Assembly (NCBI GenBank): GCA_029582165.1
Contig: CM055870.1
Coordinates: 16,288,832 to 16,352,831 of the forward strand
Reading direction: 5' to 3'
Source: Portulaca oleracea
Lineage: Eukaryota; Streptophyta; Magnoliopsida; Caryophyllales; Portulacaceae
DNA length: 64,000 nucleotides
The translations under genes and the position numbers were made by a program. This document shows positions 1-12,300 of the stretch, piece after piece. Below the pieces are notes generated by a model. That model did not search any database and had not been told where the DNA came from. It was given only the letters and a program-made list of their open reading frames with translations. Position 1 is the stretch's first letter; each line of letters opens with the position of its first letter.

Positions 1-516
1 AAATGGAGTGAGGAGACTAGGGTTATGAAATAAAGACGGGTAGCTAGGCCTTTCTGATAAGCAGGAGGCCCAGTATGTTGGAATGAAAGGAAGCGGATCA
101 GTGCGGACCAACGTATTGGGTTATTTTGAGCTGCTTAACTTCAAACGACCATAACTTTCCCATCCGACCTCTGTTTAACTTGATTTAAGTGTCATTGGAA
201 AGCTTGAAATGAGTACTTTTAGCTCCCGAAATTAGGAAACTCATAGAGGTCGGTGGAAAGTTGGTAATTTAAAGAAAAATCTCAGGTACATGAACAAAGG
301 GTTGAGTTTTGGGAATATTTGAACGCGGATGGGCCAGAAATGGAAATGGGTTAATGTGAAAGGCTTTTTTGTAGAGGAAAATTTTGTGGGTTTTTTGTGG
401 GTTTTTCATCATTTATGCATTTCAAGAATACTTAGCATTTAATCCTAAAAAATAAAAATGCTCAAAATAAATTACATAATTACAAAGCTCAACTATGACA
501 AAATTCAGCGTCTACA
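1..516 (+). mobile_element. 3' part of an LTR (left LTR of a large retrotransposon)
   Basis: This stretch matches 7750-8267 almost base for base, and both copies end in the same sequence, GCGTCTACA, with the CA expected of an LTR end. Part of it recurs at about 6710-7136. The left side runs off the window, so the LTR start is not seen. After the CA end at 516 the sequence passes directly into a non-repeated internal region (GTTAGCCCC). I infer that this is the left LTR of an element whose right LTR ends at 8267. No tRNA primer site could be recognised just after it. Confidence 0.6.
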
Positions 517-3500
517 GTTAGCCCCACTTTAATCGAGTCCGAGTAGGACGCTGATCAAAGTAGTTTTAAGACGCTAAAAATGAGATGCCCCGGGAGCGAA
601 GTCTCGAGGCTGGATGGCACTAGGAAGCAAATGTCCTGTGCCGTATGTATGACTTATAGCTGATTGACATTCGGAAACGATAACCTATGTCCTTGTTGAT
701 TGTCGACGCTTTAAAGCAACTGTCCTGCGCCTAAATGTACTTTCAAACTTCTGTCATCGTATTATAAACGCCCGATGACCGGCTAAACTAACATCGTACT
801 ACATTGATGTTGATTTCCTACTCTTTCTCAGTGTCGATGATGATTTTCCAGTCTTTCCCGGTGTCGAGATGATTGTCCAATCTTTCCCGGTGTCGATGAT
901 GACTTTCCAGTCTTTCCCGGTGTCGGTGATGATCTTCCAGTCTTTCCCGGTGTCGAAGATGATCTTCCAGTCTTTCCCGGTGTCGAAGATGATTGTCCAG
1001 TTTTTCCCGGTGTCGATGATGATTTTCCAGTCTTTCCCGGTGTCGAGATGATTGTCCAGTCTTTCCTGGTGTCGATGATGATTTTCCATTCTTTCCCGGT
1101 GTCATGATGATTGTCCAGTCTTTCCCGGTGTTGATAATGATTATCTAGTCTTTCCCGGTGTCGATGATGATTTTCCAGTCTTTCCCGGTGTCAAGATGAT
1201 TTCCCAGTCTTTCCCGGTGTCGAGATGATTGTCCAGTCTTTCCCGGTGTCAAGATCATTTTCCGGTGATTTTTCAACCCTTGAGAGTGTAATCAAAATTT
1301 CAGAGACCCAAAGTGTTTTTAGGTGCTCATCATTCTAATTTTTCTCGTCGAGATTTCGAGCTTAATCCTTGGATTATATTTGGGCTTCATCTCACATAGC
1401 CCCGAGTGTCTATCTGCGGGCAACGACCTTGTTGTTGTCGGGTCTTCCAAACCTTCTCATAAGCTAATTCTTCATGCCACTGAAGGTTGTTGAGTGGGTA
1501 ATTGTCAGCCTCTCGGCGACGACCACAATGATGACATGCATGCAGTTGGTATGCTATTCTACATGTAATGCATAGACTCGAGACTTATGATCCAGTTATG
1601 TACTCATGCACAACTTTGAGTTTCATGTGCTTGACTTTTTAATGCAACCTAATGCATACCTCTTAGTGACCCTAATGAGAGAATGCTATATGCACATATT
1701 CACATTATAATGCATGTTGTGCAATGCTACCATGTTGAGAGCCCCCACTTTTTCGAGAAAAACAAAAGAATAAGGAAAAGTAAATAAAGACTCTGAATGT
1801 CAAAGGTGATTTTAAAGTGTGTTTGAGGACGTACAAGGCAAAATTAGTGAAAATGATGAGTTATCTTGTCGAACTGCTTCGTAAGTTGCCATGATGCAGA
1901 TATTGAGTGATGAGTGAGCCCCCCAGTTGTAATGCCGCAAAAAATGATATCAAGGGAAAGCTTGACCCGATTAAGCTGCCATAATGCGGATATTGAGTGA
2001 CGAGCAAGCCCTCAGTTGGAATGACGCCGAAAACGATATCAATGGAAGACTCAACCTGCTTAAACTGCATGATGGGATAGTTAGGATGCTCGACCTTGAT
2101 GTCATGGTTAGGAACACCTAGCATTAAGAAGGATCAAGCGGCAAGTCGTCTTGATTTCCCTTGCCTTTACTCTATCTTCCTTGGTTCTTTCATTTGGGTA
2201 GGAACATGTAAGCATACCAAGCCCCCAGTACTAGTGAACAAATAAATATCTTCAGGCAAGTCAGAATGATGGACCTAGGTGGGTGTTGTCTTCAAGTAAC
2301 CCTTATTTTTTACGCGGGTGGCTTCTTGTTCTGCCAAAGGAGTTATCTCTCACTCAGGTGTTCTGGAAGCGAGGATTAACTGACGAATCTCATACATACA
2401 CTAATGATCAAATCAGAAGAGCTCACAGGGTAGGGACAATAGAGGATGGATTATGGAAAAGGTAGGAATGGTGGTATAGAAAGCATGTTTGTGAGTGGTT
2501 AGGCCCCAATGGTGGGCCAGACGAGGCTATGGATGGCTAGGTGAGAGTAGTGATTAGATGTAATGGACAAGGTGATGAATAGATGGGTAGTTCGATGGAA
2601 AAAGATTCTAACTGACGGAGGAAGGTGAGATGGTATTTAGATGGAGAACCATGTTTCATGGGTTTATCTCATAAGGGAAGAGATGGTCAAATGGCTAGAT
2701 TTGGGTATGAAGGGTGATCCAAGTCTGATGGGAAAAGTGATGGGCTTTGCGAAAAGAGTTTTTCATTGTCCTTAAAGACCAAGGCTTCCTCTCCTTTTGC
2801 CTAGCCCGCCTGGTGAGGTTTTCAGGCTAGCCACTCTTTATTCTCTCTCTCTCAAAGACCAAATGATTTAATGATGGACTTTCTCTAATTTGAATTGCAG
2901 CGGCCGGGCCTCAAAGAGGTTCTCCTACGTATCCAGTGTGGAATCAGGCCAGTCATAGTTCAACAGGTGTAGCCTTAAAGAATTGATGCCTCAAGAAGGA
3001 ATTTGAGATAGGTGGGAAGGTTGAATGGGAAGGATAGGTGTGAAGGTTTGAGGGAAAGGTTTTGGGATTTGTGCGGATGACTTACAACTGCCTCTTATTC
3101 TTGCTTCTTTTTTTTCTTTTTTTTGCGTTTTTTTTTTGGGATTTTTTTATGTTTTCTTCTTCTCTTTTTTTTTCTTTGTTTTTGGATTTTTTTTTTGTAC
3201 TACGAACCTTCAGCTTATACTTCTCCTATCAATGAATGTTACCCGCAACACATTATTTGGCTTAGGTGGGTTTAGGGACGAGATGGTCATAAAATGAATG
3301 ACCGGGTTCGTGGTGGTGGCTAAGAAGATGATGTGAGAAGGTAATAATGTAGGTAAAGCGGCTAGGTGAAAATGAAGGTGGTGATGATGTCAGTGGTAAG
3401 GGGTGGAAGCCTCCAATCATAGGCATGTCTTTCTGAGCTGCATAATTTATTTGATAGTGAGATTCACTTTTAGATACGATTGGTCTTGTTCATTTGAATT

Positions 3501-5500
3501 CTCTCCTTTTGCCTAATCTGTTGGATGAGTGTTCAGGTTAGCTTCTCTCCTCTTAATTTTTACTCATTTACCTCTCCTTTTGCCCAACATGTAGGTGTTC
3601 ATGTCGGCCCCATATTTTGTTTTTTTTTTAAAAAAAAGAGAAATTTGTCTCTCCTTTTGCCTAACTTTGCTTTGGCGGTGAGGTTAGCCTCTCTTCTCTC
3701 CATTAACCTTGGACTCAGGGTAGGACAAGAAAGAAAAAAAAACATAGAATGAAGGTGTGATCGGGATGTGAAATGGAATGAAAGATGTAAGCATATGGAT
3801 GTGTCAGACTTGGATGGTCATATGGGTAAGTGAGCTTTTCAATTCAAATCAAGAATGCAAGCACAAAATTCTTTCCTTAAGAGTTAAGAAACAAATGAAG
3901 GGTTGGGGAAGACAAGAGTCATAACCATAAAAGGTTTCATCTTTATTGAATGTAACTAAGATGAATACATTAAAATCTACTTGGGATATATCCCAACTGA
4001 CTCTGAAAATACAATGGGCCGCACACCTAAAATTTGAAAATATACAACATTAGGAGTTCTGCATACGAGTCATGTCATCTTCACCTCTAGTGTAGTTTGC
4101 GATCCCTTCTTCGTTTACCTCTCCTTTTGCCCTACTTGTGGGTGTTCAAGTTTGCAATCCCTTCTTCATTTTATTTATTTGATTTGATTAGCCTCTCCTT
4201 TTGCCTAACCCCAAGTGAGTTCTTGGAGTTAACCCCTCTTCTCTTTGTTAACCTTGGTTTGATTTAATTGGCCTCTCCTTTTGCCTAACCCCAAGTGAAT
4301 TCTTGGAGTTAACCCCTCTTCTCTCTGGTAACCTTGGATCTGACAAAAGGTGAAGAGTAGAAATATGATGGACATGGTATCACCTTCAATCAGTGAGTAT
4401 CAAGAAGAATTGTTGGAGCTGGTGAAAAGCTTGAAGTCTCCATGATCTGATTCTAGCCCAAGATTTGACTCTTGACATTTCATGTCACATTTTGCCTGTA
4501 TGGAAACCGTAAACCTTAAAAATTAACCATGACATTTACCTACCCAAACACCTAGCGACCTATATGAGACAACCTAATGCAAACAATACATATATGATGA
4601 ATTTTGGTATGGACTCGCCCACTATTGGGCTTGCATGAGGACTCATAACCTAGAATGATGCTATTTACATGAAGAGGGGAGGTATCCATCAAGTCATCAT
4701 AAAATCGAATCAACATTAAAATTTTAATGGACTCAAATTTAATTAACGACCGGAGGGATGCCTTAGGGGTCAAACATTACTTAGGGTTGAGTAAAGTCAA
4801 ACTTGAATCTCAAGCTTTGTCAAACCTCTTTGACTTGGGCCTAAGAGAGACCTTTTGGGCCTACTTTAATCTCGTCTGACTATCACCCACACTAAAGTAC
4901 TATTTGATGGAAATGCAAGTGCAGACAAAGTTAGTCTACAATGAAATGTACAATTAGCACAAAATCAGCACGTTATTTTTTTGAAGAAAAAAAGAAATGC
5001 ACATAGCATACAAATGAGTGTTACCATCCTAACCATGGTTCTAGGTTCGAAGTTTAGGGTAAGTTTCCTAAAGGCTTCTATGCTCATGTCTCGCACGGGT
5101 CATAAATTCTATGAAGTTCATAGTAATACGGGTCGTGTGTTTCTCACAAAATTTAAGGGAAAATATAAATTCATAATCCCTAAAATTTTGGAGTAATTCA
5201 TGAGTGGGAAATGGTTATGATCTTCCAGAAATGTGGAATTCATTTCCTCGAAGTCATAAACGCACTTTGCCCGAAAGGGAAATTTAGGGTTAGAAATCTA
5301 AACGGTACCTTTCGGTTCTTTCCGATTTTAAAAAATCGAAAAGTAGGCCCGTATGCAAAAATGGCTATTAAATAATAAAAATTAAAAGAATTAATTTCTC
5401 CTTTCTACTCAAATATTTAAAAGACCGATTTTTCGAGTTTTACCCTCTTAAAGTAAGTCCCCAATGGAGTCGCATTTGTAGGGCTCGAGAAAAAACTTCC
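517..5500 (+). mobile_element. Non-coding internal region of a large LTR retrotransposon (LARD/Tat-like)
   Basis: About 5 kb lie between two copies of the same LTR and hold no convincing gag or pol ORF; the longest ORFs are under 100 residues and match no family I know. The region contains a minisatellite (807-1262) and a repeated phrase, CTCCTTTTGCCTAAC, near 3505, 3650, 4195 and 4275. It also has a motif near 2890-2960 (CCTACGTATCC followed by GGAATCAGGCC) that I associate with Tat/Ogre-type plant gypsy elements. Near 5460 there is a GGAGTCGC motif common close to the LTRs of such elements. The family assignment is inference. The position of the right LTR start (5460-5560) is uncertain. Confidence 0.45.
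807..1262. repeat. Minisatellite with a unit of about 30 bp
   Basis: About fifteen imperfect head-to-tail copies follow the pattern GATTTTCCAGTCTTTCCC plus GGTGTCGATGAT, with small indels between copies. Because the unit is near a multiple of three and lacks stop codons, it is open on both strands. On the minus strand it reads as repeats of TGKDWKII. These ORFs are by-products of the repeat and I do not call them genes. Confidence 0.9.
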
Positions 5501-6010
5501 ACTGGTGCCCTACGCGGTGTTAGGCGAGTCGAAAGAGATGTCTAGTCTTTAAGAGATTTAAATTAAATTTTTATTAATCAAAATATTCAAATGCAATCTT
5601 GAATTTAACTAATTTTATTTGTAGAAAATGTCATTTCTCATAAAATAATATAACACAAAAAACGAGGAGAATCAACGGTGATCCGAGACCTCAACTTTTT
5701 GATTCGTTTCTTTCTGTGATATTACTTCCCGTGCAATTAAAATTTTCTAAAAATAAAAGGCGAAATTCGAAAAGAAAGCGAATGAATCAAATTGAATGAA
5801 TTATAGAGTCGCCAATTAATTTTTGTTGAGAATTAATAAACTCAAATTAGACTCCACAAATCGCGAACCATGAGTTTCGGATCCGGGGTTAAGGTTACGA
5901 ATTTGAAAGTAAAAACCTTCGAATCCGCCCGTTTAAAGAACAGACTCTACTAAATCGGTTCGTTAAAGAAGAGAGTAGAAGAGGAGAATTAATAAGATTA
6001 ATTTAAATTA

Positions 6011-6348
6011 GGGTTTTTGGATGCTAATATACCGAACTTCTGGGGTATTGGACAATAATGCACTGAATTTTGACGTTGAACAATAATACACTGTACTTTG
6101 GGGGGTGTTGAACAATAATGCACTTAGTATGATTTTGGCAATGACTAACTTGGTGGCAATCCTATGTAGCGGGTGGAGGAGATGAATTGGTCCAAAAATG
6201 TTTGTCTTTTTGGTCTTTCATGTAAGATTGTTACCAAGTTCGTCACCGTCGAAATTGTCCCGAGTGCATTATTGTCCAACACCCCCCAAAGTTCAGTGCA
6301 TTATTGTCCAATACCCCAAAAGTTCAGTATATTAGCGTCCAAAATTCC
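6011..6348. mobile_element. MULE-type MITE with 9-bp target duplication
   Basis: The ends are inverted copies about 100 bp long. The left reads GGGTTTTTGGATGC and continues with GGGGTATTGGACAATAATGC; the right end is its reverse complement, finishing GCGTCCAAAATTCC. The 9-bp direct repeat TTTAAATTA flanks the element at 6002-6010 and 6349-6357. Long terminal inverted repeats with a 9-bp duplication are the signature of Mutator-like elements. No transposase is encoded. A truncated copy (7137-7389) lies in the tandem duplicate. Confidence 0.8.
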
Positions 6349-8151
6349 TTTAAATTATTTAGATGCATGCGAAAAATTAAAGTACGAAAATAAATAAATA
6401 TGATGAATAAATAAAAGCAATAAACAAAACACAAATAAATAAAAAATGAAATTAAAGTTATCTTCTAAAGTAATCCGGTTTAAATTAGTCATAATTGATA
6501 TTAGCATCAGTATTACAACAGTATAAGTGATTACAAGAAAATAAAAATGACAAAAGTTAATGCCAAGTATAGATGTATGCAAATGATGAAGAGATGAGAA
6601 GGAGAAGAAGAGAGGGAGAAGAGGAAGAAGAAATCACCTAGTGTTAATACTCCTAGGTGATTCGGTGTGTCGAAAAATGATGGGAGTGAGACTGTATTTA
6701 TAGGGGAAATGAAGTGAGGAGACTAGAGTTATGAAATAAAGACGGGTAGCTGGGCCTTTCTGATAAGCAAGAGGCCCAGTATGTTGGAATGAAAGGAAGC
6801 GGGTCACTGCGGACCAGCGTGTTGGGTTATTTTGAGCTGCTTAACTTCAAACGACCATAATTTTCCCATCCGACCTCCGTTTAACTTGATTTAAGTGTCA
6901 TTGGAAATCTTGAAATGAGTACTTTTAGCTCCTAAAATTAGGAAACTCATAGAGGTCGGTGGAAAGTCGGTAATTTAAAGAAAAGTCTCAGGTACATAAA
7001 CAAAGGGCTGAGTTTTTGGAATATTTGAACTCGGATGGGCCAGAAATGGAAATTGGCTAATGTGAAAGGCTTTTTTGTAGAGGAAATTTTTTTTGGGTTT
7101 TTTTTGGGTTTTTCATCATTTATGCGTTTCAAGAATACTTAGTATGATTTTGGCAATGACTAACTTGGTCGCAATCCTATGTAGCGGGTGGAGGAGATGA
7201 ATTGGTCCAAAAATATTTGTCTTTTCGGTCTGTCACGTAAGATTGTTACCAAGTTCGCCAGCGTCGAAATTGTCTCGAGTGCATTATTGTCCAACACCCC
7301 CCAAAGTTCAGTGCATTATTGTCCAAGGTCAAAGTTCAGTGGATTATTGTCCAATACCCCAAAAGTTCAGTATATTAGCGTCCAAAATTCCTTTAAATTA
7401 TTTAGATGCATGCGAAAAACTAAAATACGAAAATAAATAAATATGATGAATAAATAAAAGCAATAAACAAAACACAAATAAATAAAAAATGAAATTAAAG
7501 TTATCTTCTAAAGTAATCCGGTTTAAATTAGTCATAATTGATATTAGCATCAGTATTACAACAGTATAAGTGATTACAAGAAAATAAAAATGACAAAAGA
7601 TAATGCCAAGTATAGATGTATGCAAATGATGAAGAGATGAGAAGGAGAAGAAGAGAGGGAGAAGAAGAAGAAGAAATCACATAGTGTCAATACTCCTAGG
7701 TAATTCGGTGTGTCGAAAAATGATGGGAGTGAGACTGTATTTATAGGGGAAATGGAGTGAGGAGACTAGGGTTATGAAATAAAGACGGCTAGCTGGGCCT
7801 TTCTGATAAGCAAGAGGCCCAGTATGTTGGAATGAATGGAAGCGGGTCACTGCGGACCAGCGTGTTGGGTTATTTTGAGCTGCTTAACTTCAAACGACCA
7901 TAACTTTCCTATCCGACCTCCGTTTAACTTGATTTAAGTGTCATTGGAAAGCTTAAAATGAGTACTTTTAGCTCCCAAAATTAGGAAACTCATAGAGGTC
8001 GGTGGAAAGTCGGTAATTTAAAGAAAAGTCTCAGGTACATAAACAAAGGGCTGAGTTTTTGGAATATTTGAACGCGGATGGGCCAGAAATGGAAATGGGC
8101 TAATGTGAAAGGCTTTTTTGTAGATGAAAAATTTTTGGGTTTTTTTATGGG
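6122..8151. repeat. Tandem duplication with a unit of about 1,015 bp
   Basis: The sequence from ACTTAGTATGATTTTGGC at 6122 restarts at 7137 and continues in parallel through the right half of the MITE, the LTR body and the TATA-like segment. The junction falls at a short shared stretch, CTTAG, between the LTR (AATACTTAG-CATTT in the other copies) and the MITE. This suggests unequal exchange or a microhomology-mediated event. Copies differ at scattered bases and by a short indel near 7327. Confidence 0.75.
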
Positions 8152-8263
8152 TTTTTTTATCATTTATGCATTTCAAGAATACTTGGCATTTAATCCTAAA
8201 AAATGAAAATGCTCAAAATAAATTACATAATTACAAAGCTGAACTACGACAAAATTCAGCGTC

Positions 8264-8267
<4 letters not shown>

Positions 8268-8300
<33 letters not shown>
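8268..8300. repeat. (TA)n microsatellite
   Basis: About sixteen TA dinucleotides directly follow the LTR end at 8267. The next ~390 bp (8301-8690) hold no gene that I can see. Confidence 0.9.
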
Positions 8301-8306
<6 letters not shown>

Positions 8307-8689
8307 TGGTTTAAAAAATCTACCCAAAAATTATTATAATATAAAACACCGAAACAGTGTAATTAACTTGTTAAAAAAATACAAAACATTACATATGGGC
8401 CTAGGGCATTGGTTTGGGCTAAGGTGTCTGGGTCACAAACTTCAAAATTGGCAGTTTGGCACTCTCTGAGTGTCTACCGAAAATTGAACATTATACCAGC
8501 AGGCAACAGTAGGTAGTAGCACCCAATGGCCAGCAAACCCAATTTTATTTTTTTTTATTGAATAAAGATTTTTTTGATGTTGACAGAAACTAATGCAGTT
8601 TCGGTTCATCGGCGAAACCGCACCGTTAAATCCGATACATCGGTTTTTAAAAACCGGGTGATTCGGTTCCGGTTTTGGTTTATGACTTA

Positions 8690-9545
8690 GACGCACTGTT
8701 TCATTCGGTGCACCGCTTCGAGACACTGAAACCGCACCGCACCGTGAATACCCCCAGCCACCATGTTGATCATCAACCTCTTAAAGTCTTTGAACAACTC
8801 ATACGGTAAGGTCCACGTACAATTGATTGTAGGGTAAGGCTTAGGACTAAGAGAATCTTCCACTACATTAGCCTTCCCAGTGTGGTATTGGAAGTTCATG
8901 TTGTAATCCTTCAAGAACTCCATCCACCTAGTGTGCCTTAAGTTTAGTTCCTTTTATGATAACAAATATTTCATGCTCTGGTGGTCAGTGAAGATCTCGC
9001 AGTGCACCTTGTAAAAGTAGTACCCCCAAATCTTGAGAGCAAAAATGGTTGAAGCCAACTCTAGGCTGTGTATGGGATAGTTCTTCTCGTGAGTCTCGAG
9101 TTGCCTTGAAGCTTAAGGGACGATACAATCATCCGATAACAAGGCACAACCTAGCCCGTTGTGTGATGCGCCATGGAAGATCATGAACCATTCGTTCCCT
9201 TAAGGTAGTGCAAAGATCTAGGCCGAAGTAAACCTCTTCTTCAGTTTTTGGAAAGCCCCCTCGCATGTCCATAATGTACTTCACAAATTTCCTAGCTGGG
9301 TTGGTTAGTGACACCAATCTTGGAGAATTCTTGCACAAATCTACGATAGTAAACCGCCAAACGCAATTTAGAAATTGTGTACATTCATCGTATCCATAGG
9401 GGTCGCCCACTTGGTAATATCCTCTACCTTTTGGGGATCCACAACTACCCTATCCTAAGATACCATATGACATAGGAACACCACTTGTTCCAACCAAATT
9501 TGCACTTCTTTAGTTTAGTGCATAGCCAAGAAGTAAGGAAAAAGG
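8690..9545 (-). pseudogene. Ty3/gypsy reverse transcriptase/RNase H fragment, decayed
   Basis: Read on the minus strand in several frames, this stretch gives the end of a gypsy reverse transcriptase and the following RNase H. Near 9480-9420 the frame reads VVDPQKVEDITKW, the usual motif after the RT palm. Near 9330 a shifted frame gives RRFVQEFSKI, matching YRRFV-type motifs. At 8923-8850 it reads FLKDYNMNFQYHTGKANVVEDSLS, the RNase H end (usual form YHPGKANVVADALS). Frameshifts and stops break it throughout, and the catalytic RT core, protease, gag and LTRs are not seen nearby. It is a dead fragment. Confidence 0.75.
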
Positions 9546-9971
9546 TACGCGTTGGCCGCGCTTGGAGTGACTCTGGCTATGCCTAGTCTGGTACTGGTTG
9601 CGCCTAGTCTAGTGCTAGTCGCGCCTCAAATTTATCTCTGTCCCACATCTCTTTTGGGGGCTTAGGCTGGCGCTAGCTGTGCGTCAATTGGCGTCGACGA
9701 CTGCTAAGTCCAGCGTTGGTCGCGCCTCCCAATTTTCTTACGTCGTCAAGCGCATGTCTGAGGCATTGGCCACGCCTCTTCATTTTTTCGCAGCAACGCG
9801 CGACTCTTCTTCCTTTTCCTTTGTAATTATTTGCCCCTTTCCTTTATATACTTGTAACCTTCCTCTATTATAGATAGTTCATGATATTTTTAGGTTTTAG
9901 CCATAAAATTGCTCTCCACTTAGGAGATTGTAATTGAGGGTTTTCAAACCCTAATTCAATGAAGGCAATCC
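9546..9971. other. LTR- or promoter-like spacer without a gene
   Basis: This spacer contains repeated GCGCCTAGTCTAGTGCTAG-like phrases and a TATA-like stretch (CTTTATATACTTG) near 9840. It ends just where the LINE sequence begins. It could be a piece of an LTR, but I found no partner copy in the window. Confidence 0.3.
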
Positions 9972-12060
9972 TTTGGGTGGAATTTGCTTATTGGTTTCTC
10001 TTGTGGTGATTGTGTGTTCTTCCTCCTCCTGTAAACTTGCCGACAGGGCTTCCATACACAAAATAAAAAGATACGGAGATAAAGGGTCACCTTGTCATAG
10101 TCCCACCGTTGGAACTATTTGTTTGGATGCCATCCCATTGACTATGATTGCATACTGGACTGTTGAAATACAACGCACAATAAGGTTTATCCAATGCTCC
10201 GGAAAACTCATTTTCCTTAACACTGCTTCAACAACATCCCATTGGACCCTATCATACGCCTTGCTCATGTCCACCTTTAATGTTGCATATTGTTTCCCTG
10301 TTCTCTTGTTCCTCATCATATGTAAGATTTCATGGACCACCAGGACATTATCCTCCTTGAGCCTGTCGAGAACAAAAGCGGCTTGCGTCTCAAACATCAG
10401 GGACAGCATTATTGGACGTAGCCTCTCCACCATTACACTTTGCAATAATCCTATAGAGAGCATTACACAGGCTTATTGGCCTAAATTCACCAACTAACTG
10501 AGCCTCATGCTTCTTCTTCTGCAACACAATGTTAGTATTGTTCACCTCCCCCACTAACTGACCTTTATTCAAAGCATGCAAGGCTGTCCCCACTACTTGA
10601 TCCCCTATAAAGGCCAATAATTCTTAAAAAACTCAGGCGGTATACCATCAGGGCATGGACTCTTATTGGGCCTCATAAGCCCCACTACCCGCTCTACGTC
10701 CCCACTATTAAAAGGCCTCATAAGCATCTCCCTCTCACTCTGGGATAAATCCGTCTTAATTGAGCCCACAACTTGCTCAATAGGTTTATGACGGATTGAA
10801 GGAAAAGCAATAGGGGGACTAAAAAATTTTTGAAATTCTTCATAGAATTCCTGAAGAAAGTCTTGTTCGTTGAACGTGGCAGTACCATTGCTCAAAGTCA
10901 GACAATTAATTTTATTATAAGCCCGCCTCCCTCTTCTTGAAATTCTTGAAGAAAAAAGCAGACCTCTATGCCACACTACCATATCTCCTAACCCAGCCCA
11001 CCTCACCTTGTTTTTCTGTACCCAGTACTGATGAATATCACGTACCATATTTTCCACCTCTATGCCACACTGCATCATCCTCGATTGGCAGACTCGGTCG
11101 TCCCCATATTTGCAAGCTATTCCTGCACCCTTCCCAGATCTTGCCAAGCCTAGTAGACCTCCGATAACTCCTTCTTCTTCAACTCCAACACCATATTCTT
11201 CCCGATACTACTAATCAACCCCAGAAGTCTGATGCATCTAAACATAGCATCCCCAGGAATGGACACAGAACTAATAATAAGTTGTACATTTTCCAGGAAT
11301 GGGGAGAACTGTGTGATCCATGGGTCTAACTTGAAAAACCTCTGCACCATCCTACAACTCCCTTTCACATGCAAAGCCACCAGAGAGGTATGAAAACACA
11401 ATAGGAAAATTGTGAAGAAAGGAGAAAGAAACAACTCTAACCACGATTAGGAACCATAAGCTCTATCCAGTCGTTCCCATATACGTTCCTCCAGCCTTAT
11501 ATTGTTAGTCCATGTGAACGACAATCCTGTGAAAGGAATTTCTTCTAGTCCCAACCTATTCTTCCAATTCCTGAACTGGCTATCCCCCCTAACATAAGCA
11601 GCTCCACCAAATTTTTACATCAGGTTATCCACCTGATTAAAATCTCCCATGGCTACATATGGTGCACGAAGACTATCAAGAATACTATGCAATTTGTCCC
11701 ACGCCCTCTGCTGATCACGCATATAAGGACTACCATACACAAACACAACATACCACTCCTGAACATGCATTCCATTACACTTAACAACAACAAAGTTTAC
11801 ATCAGAGCAAATAGGAGTAAACAACTCCTTATTTTTCCAACCTATCACAATACCCCCGTCCTCCCCATAGAGTTCACTCCTGCCACAAAAGGGAAGCTCA
11901 TCTTGTTCATGGAGACCGACGCTTCTACGATTGGTTGTTTTGATTCAAACAAACACAGCACATCCATTGACATAGACCTTGACACCCAGCGGACATAAGG
12001 ATCTGCAAAGAGGTCCGCCAACCCCCAGTCCTCTGCAATTCCATGCCGAAATAATCATGG
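9972..12060 (-). pseudogene. L1-type LINE ORF2 (endonuclease + reverse transcriptase), 3'-truncated and frameshifted
   Basis: Reading from 12059 downward, the protein starts MIISAWNCRGLG, the usual first strand of the apurinic-type endonuclease of plant L1 elements. A shifted frame continues at 11848-11615 with the endonuclease motif MGDFNQVDN. Further on come FTWTNN and WERLDRA (about 11540-11450). The reverse transcriptase follows: PNKSPCPDGIPPEFFKNYW (10675-10610), FRPISLCNALYRIIAK (about 10490), QAAFVLDR (about 10390), YDRVQWD (about 10250) and GLRQGDPLSPYLFILCMEA (10105-10050). The sequence stops before the catalytic FADD box, so the 3' end is lost rather than the 5' end that LINEs usually lose. 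Several stops and frameshifts make it inactive. Confidence 0.88.
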
Positions 12061-12300
12061 CGGCAGAGGAGGCATGTTTAGGGCTGCCTCCGCCACCCTC
12101 TCCGCCAGCAAGTTGAACCACTCCTCACCTTTCTTCCTGTCCCCTACTCGCAGAAATGCCTCAAACTCCTTCTGCATTAACGCCAACATCAGCTCCCTGC
12201 GCTGCTTCTTGGCCCACATCTGCCTGACCTCGTCAGCAAACAAGGAAGATACATCTTCGCCCTCCGCTCCTCCCGAGCACTTCTCGTCGGCAGCTGTCAT
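12055..12300 (-). CDS. Short ORF just upstream of the LINE ORF2 (possible ORF1 remnant)
   Basis: An 81-residue charged reading frame ends with LNMPPLPP. Its stop codon overlaps the ATG of LINE ORF2 in the sequence ATGA. There is no RRM, zinc knuckle or other ORF1 domain that I can identify, and plant L1 ORF1 proteins are normally several hundred residues. A stop codon lies in frame 18 codons upstream of the ATG. It may be the tail of a deleted ORF1, a leader ORF, or chance. Confidence 0.3.
   Translation of the reverse strand: MTAADEKCSGGAEGEDVSSLFADEVRQMWAKKQRRELMLALMQKEFEAFLRVGDRKKGEEWFNLLAERVAEAALNMPPLPP

Larger units (their letters stand above)
5500..8267 (+). mobile_element. Right LTR region of the first retrotransposon, enlarged by a MITE and a tandem duplication
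   Basis: The region ends at 8267 with the same CAGCGTCTACA end as the left LTR. It includes a TATA-like motif (GTATTTATAGGGG) at about 7736-7748, with a second copy near 6700 in the duplicated unit. Between 6122 and about 8150 the LTR is duplicated in tandem with a shift of about 1,015 bp. A MULE-type MITE sits at 6011-6348, and its right part is copied in the second unit. The LTR start is not fixed; TGTCTAG near 5530 is one candidate. The element appears non-autonomous. Confidence 0.5.

Noticed and set aside
799..1105. Two overlapping minus-strand ORFs and one plus-strand ORF of 60-96 residues
   Set aside because: They are frames of the 30-bp minisatellite and repeat every ten residues in all frames.
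8560..8752. ACCGCACCGCACCGTGAATACCCC stretch resembling the end of a hAT MITE
   Set aside because: Only one end was visible; no matching left end or 8-bp duplication could be found, so it is not listed as an element.
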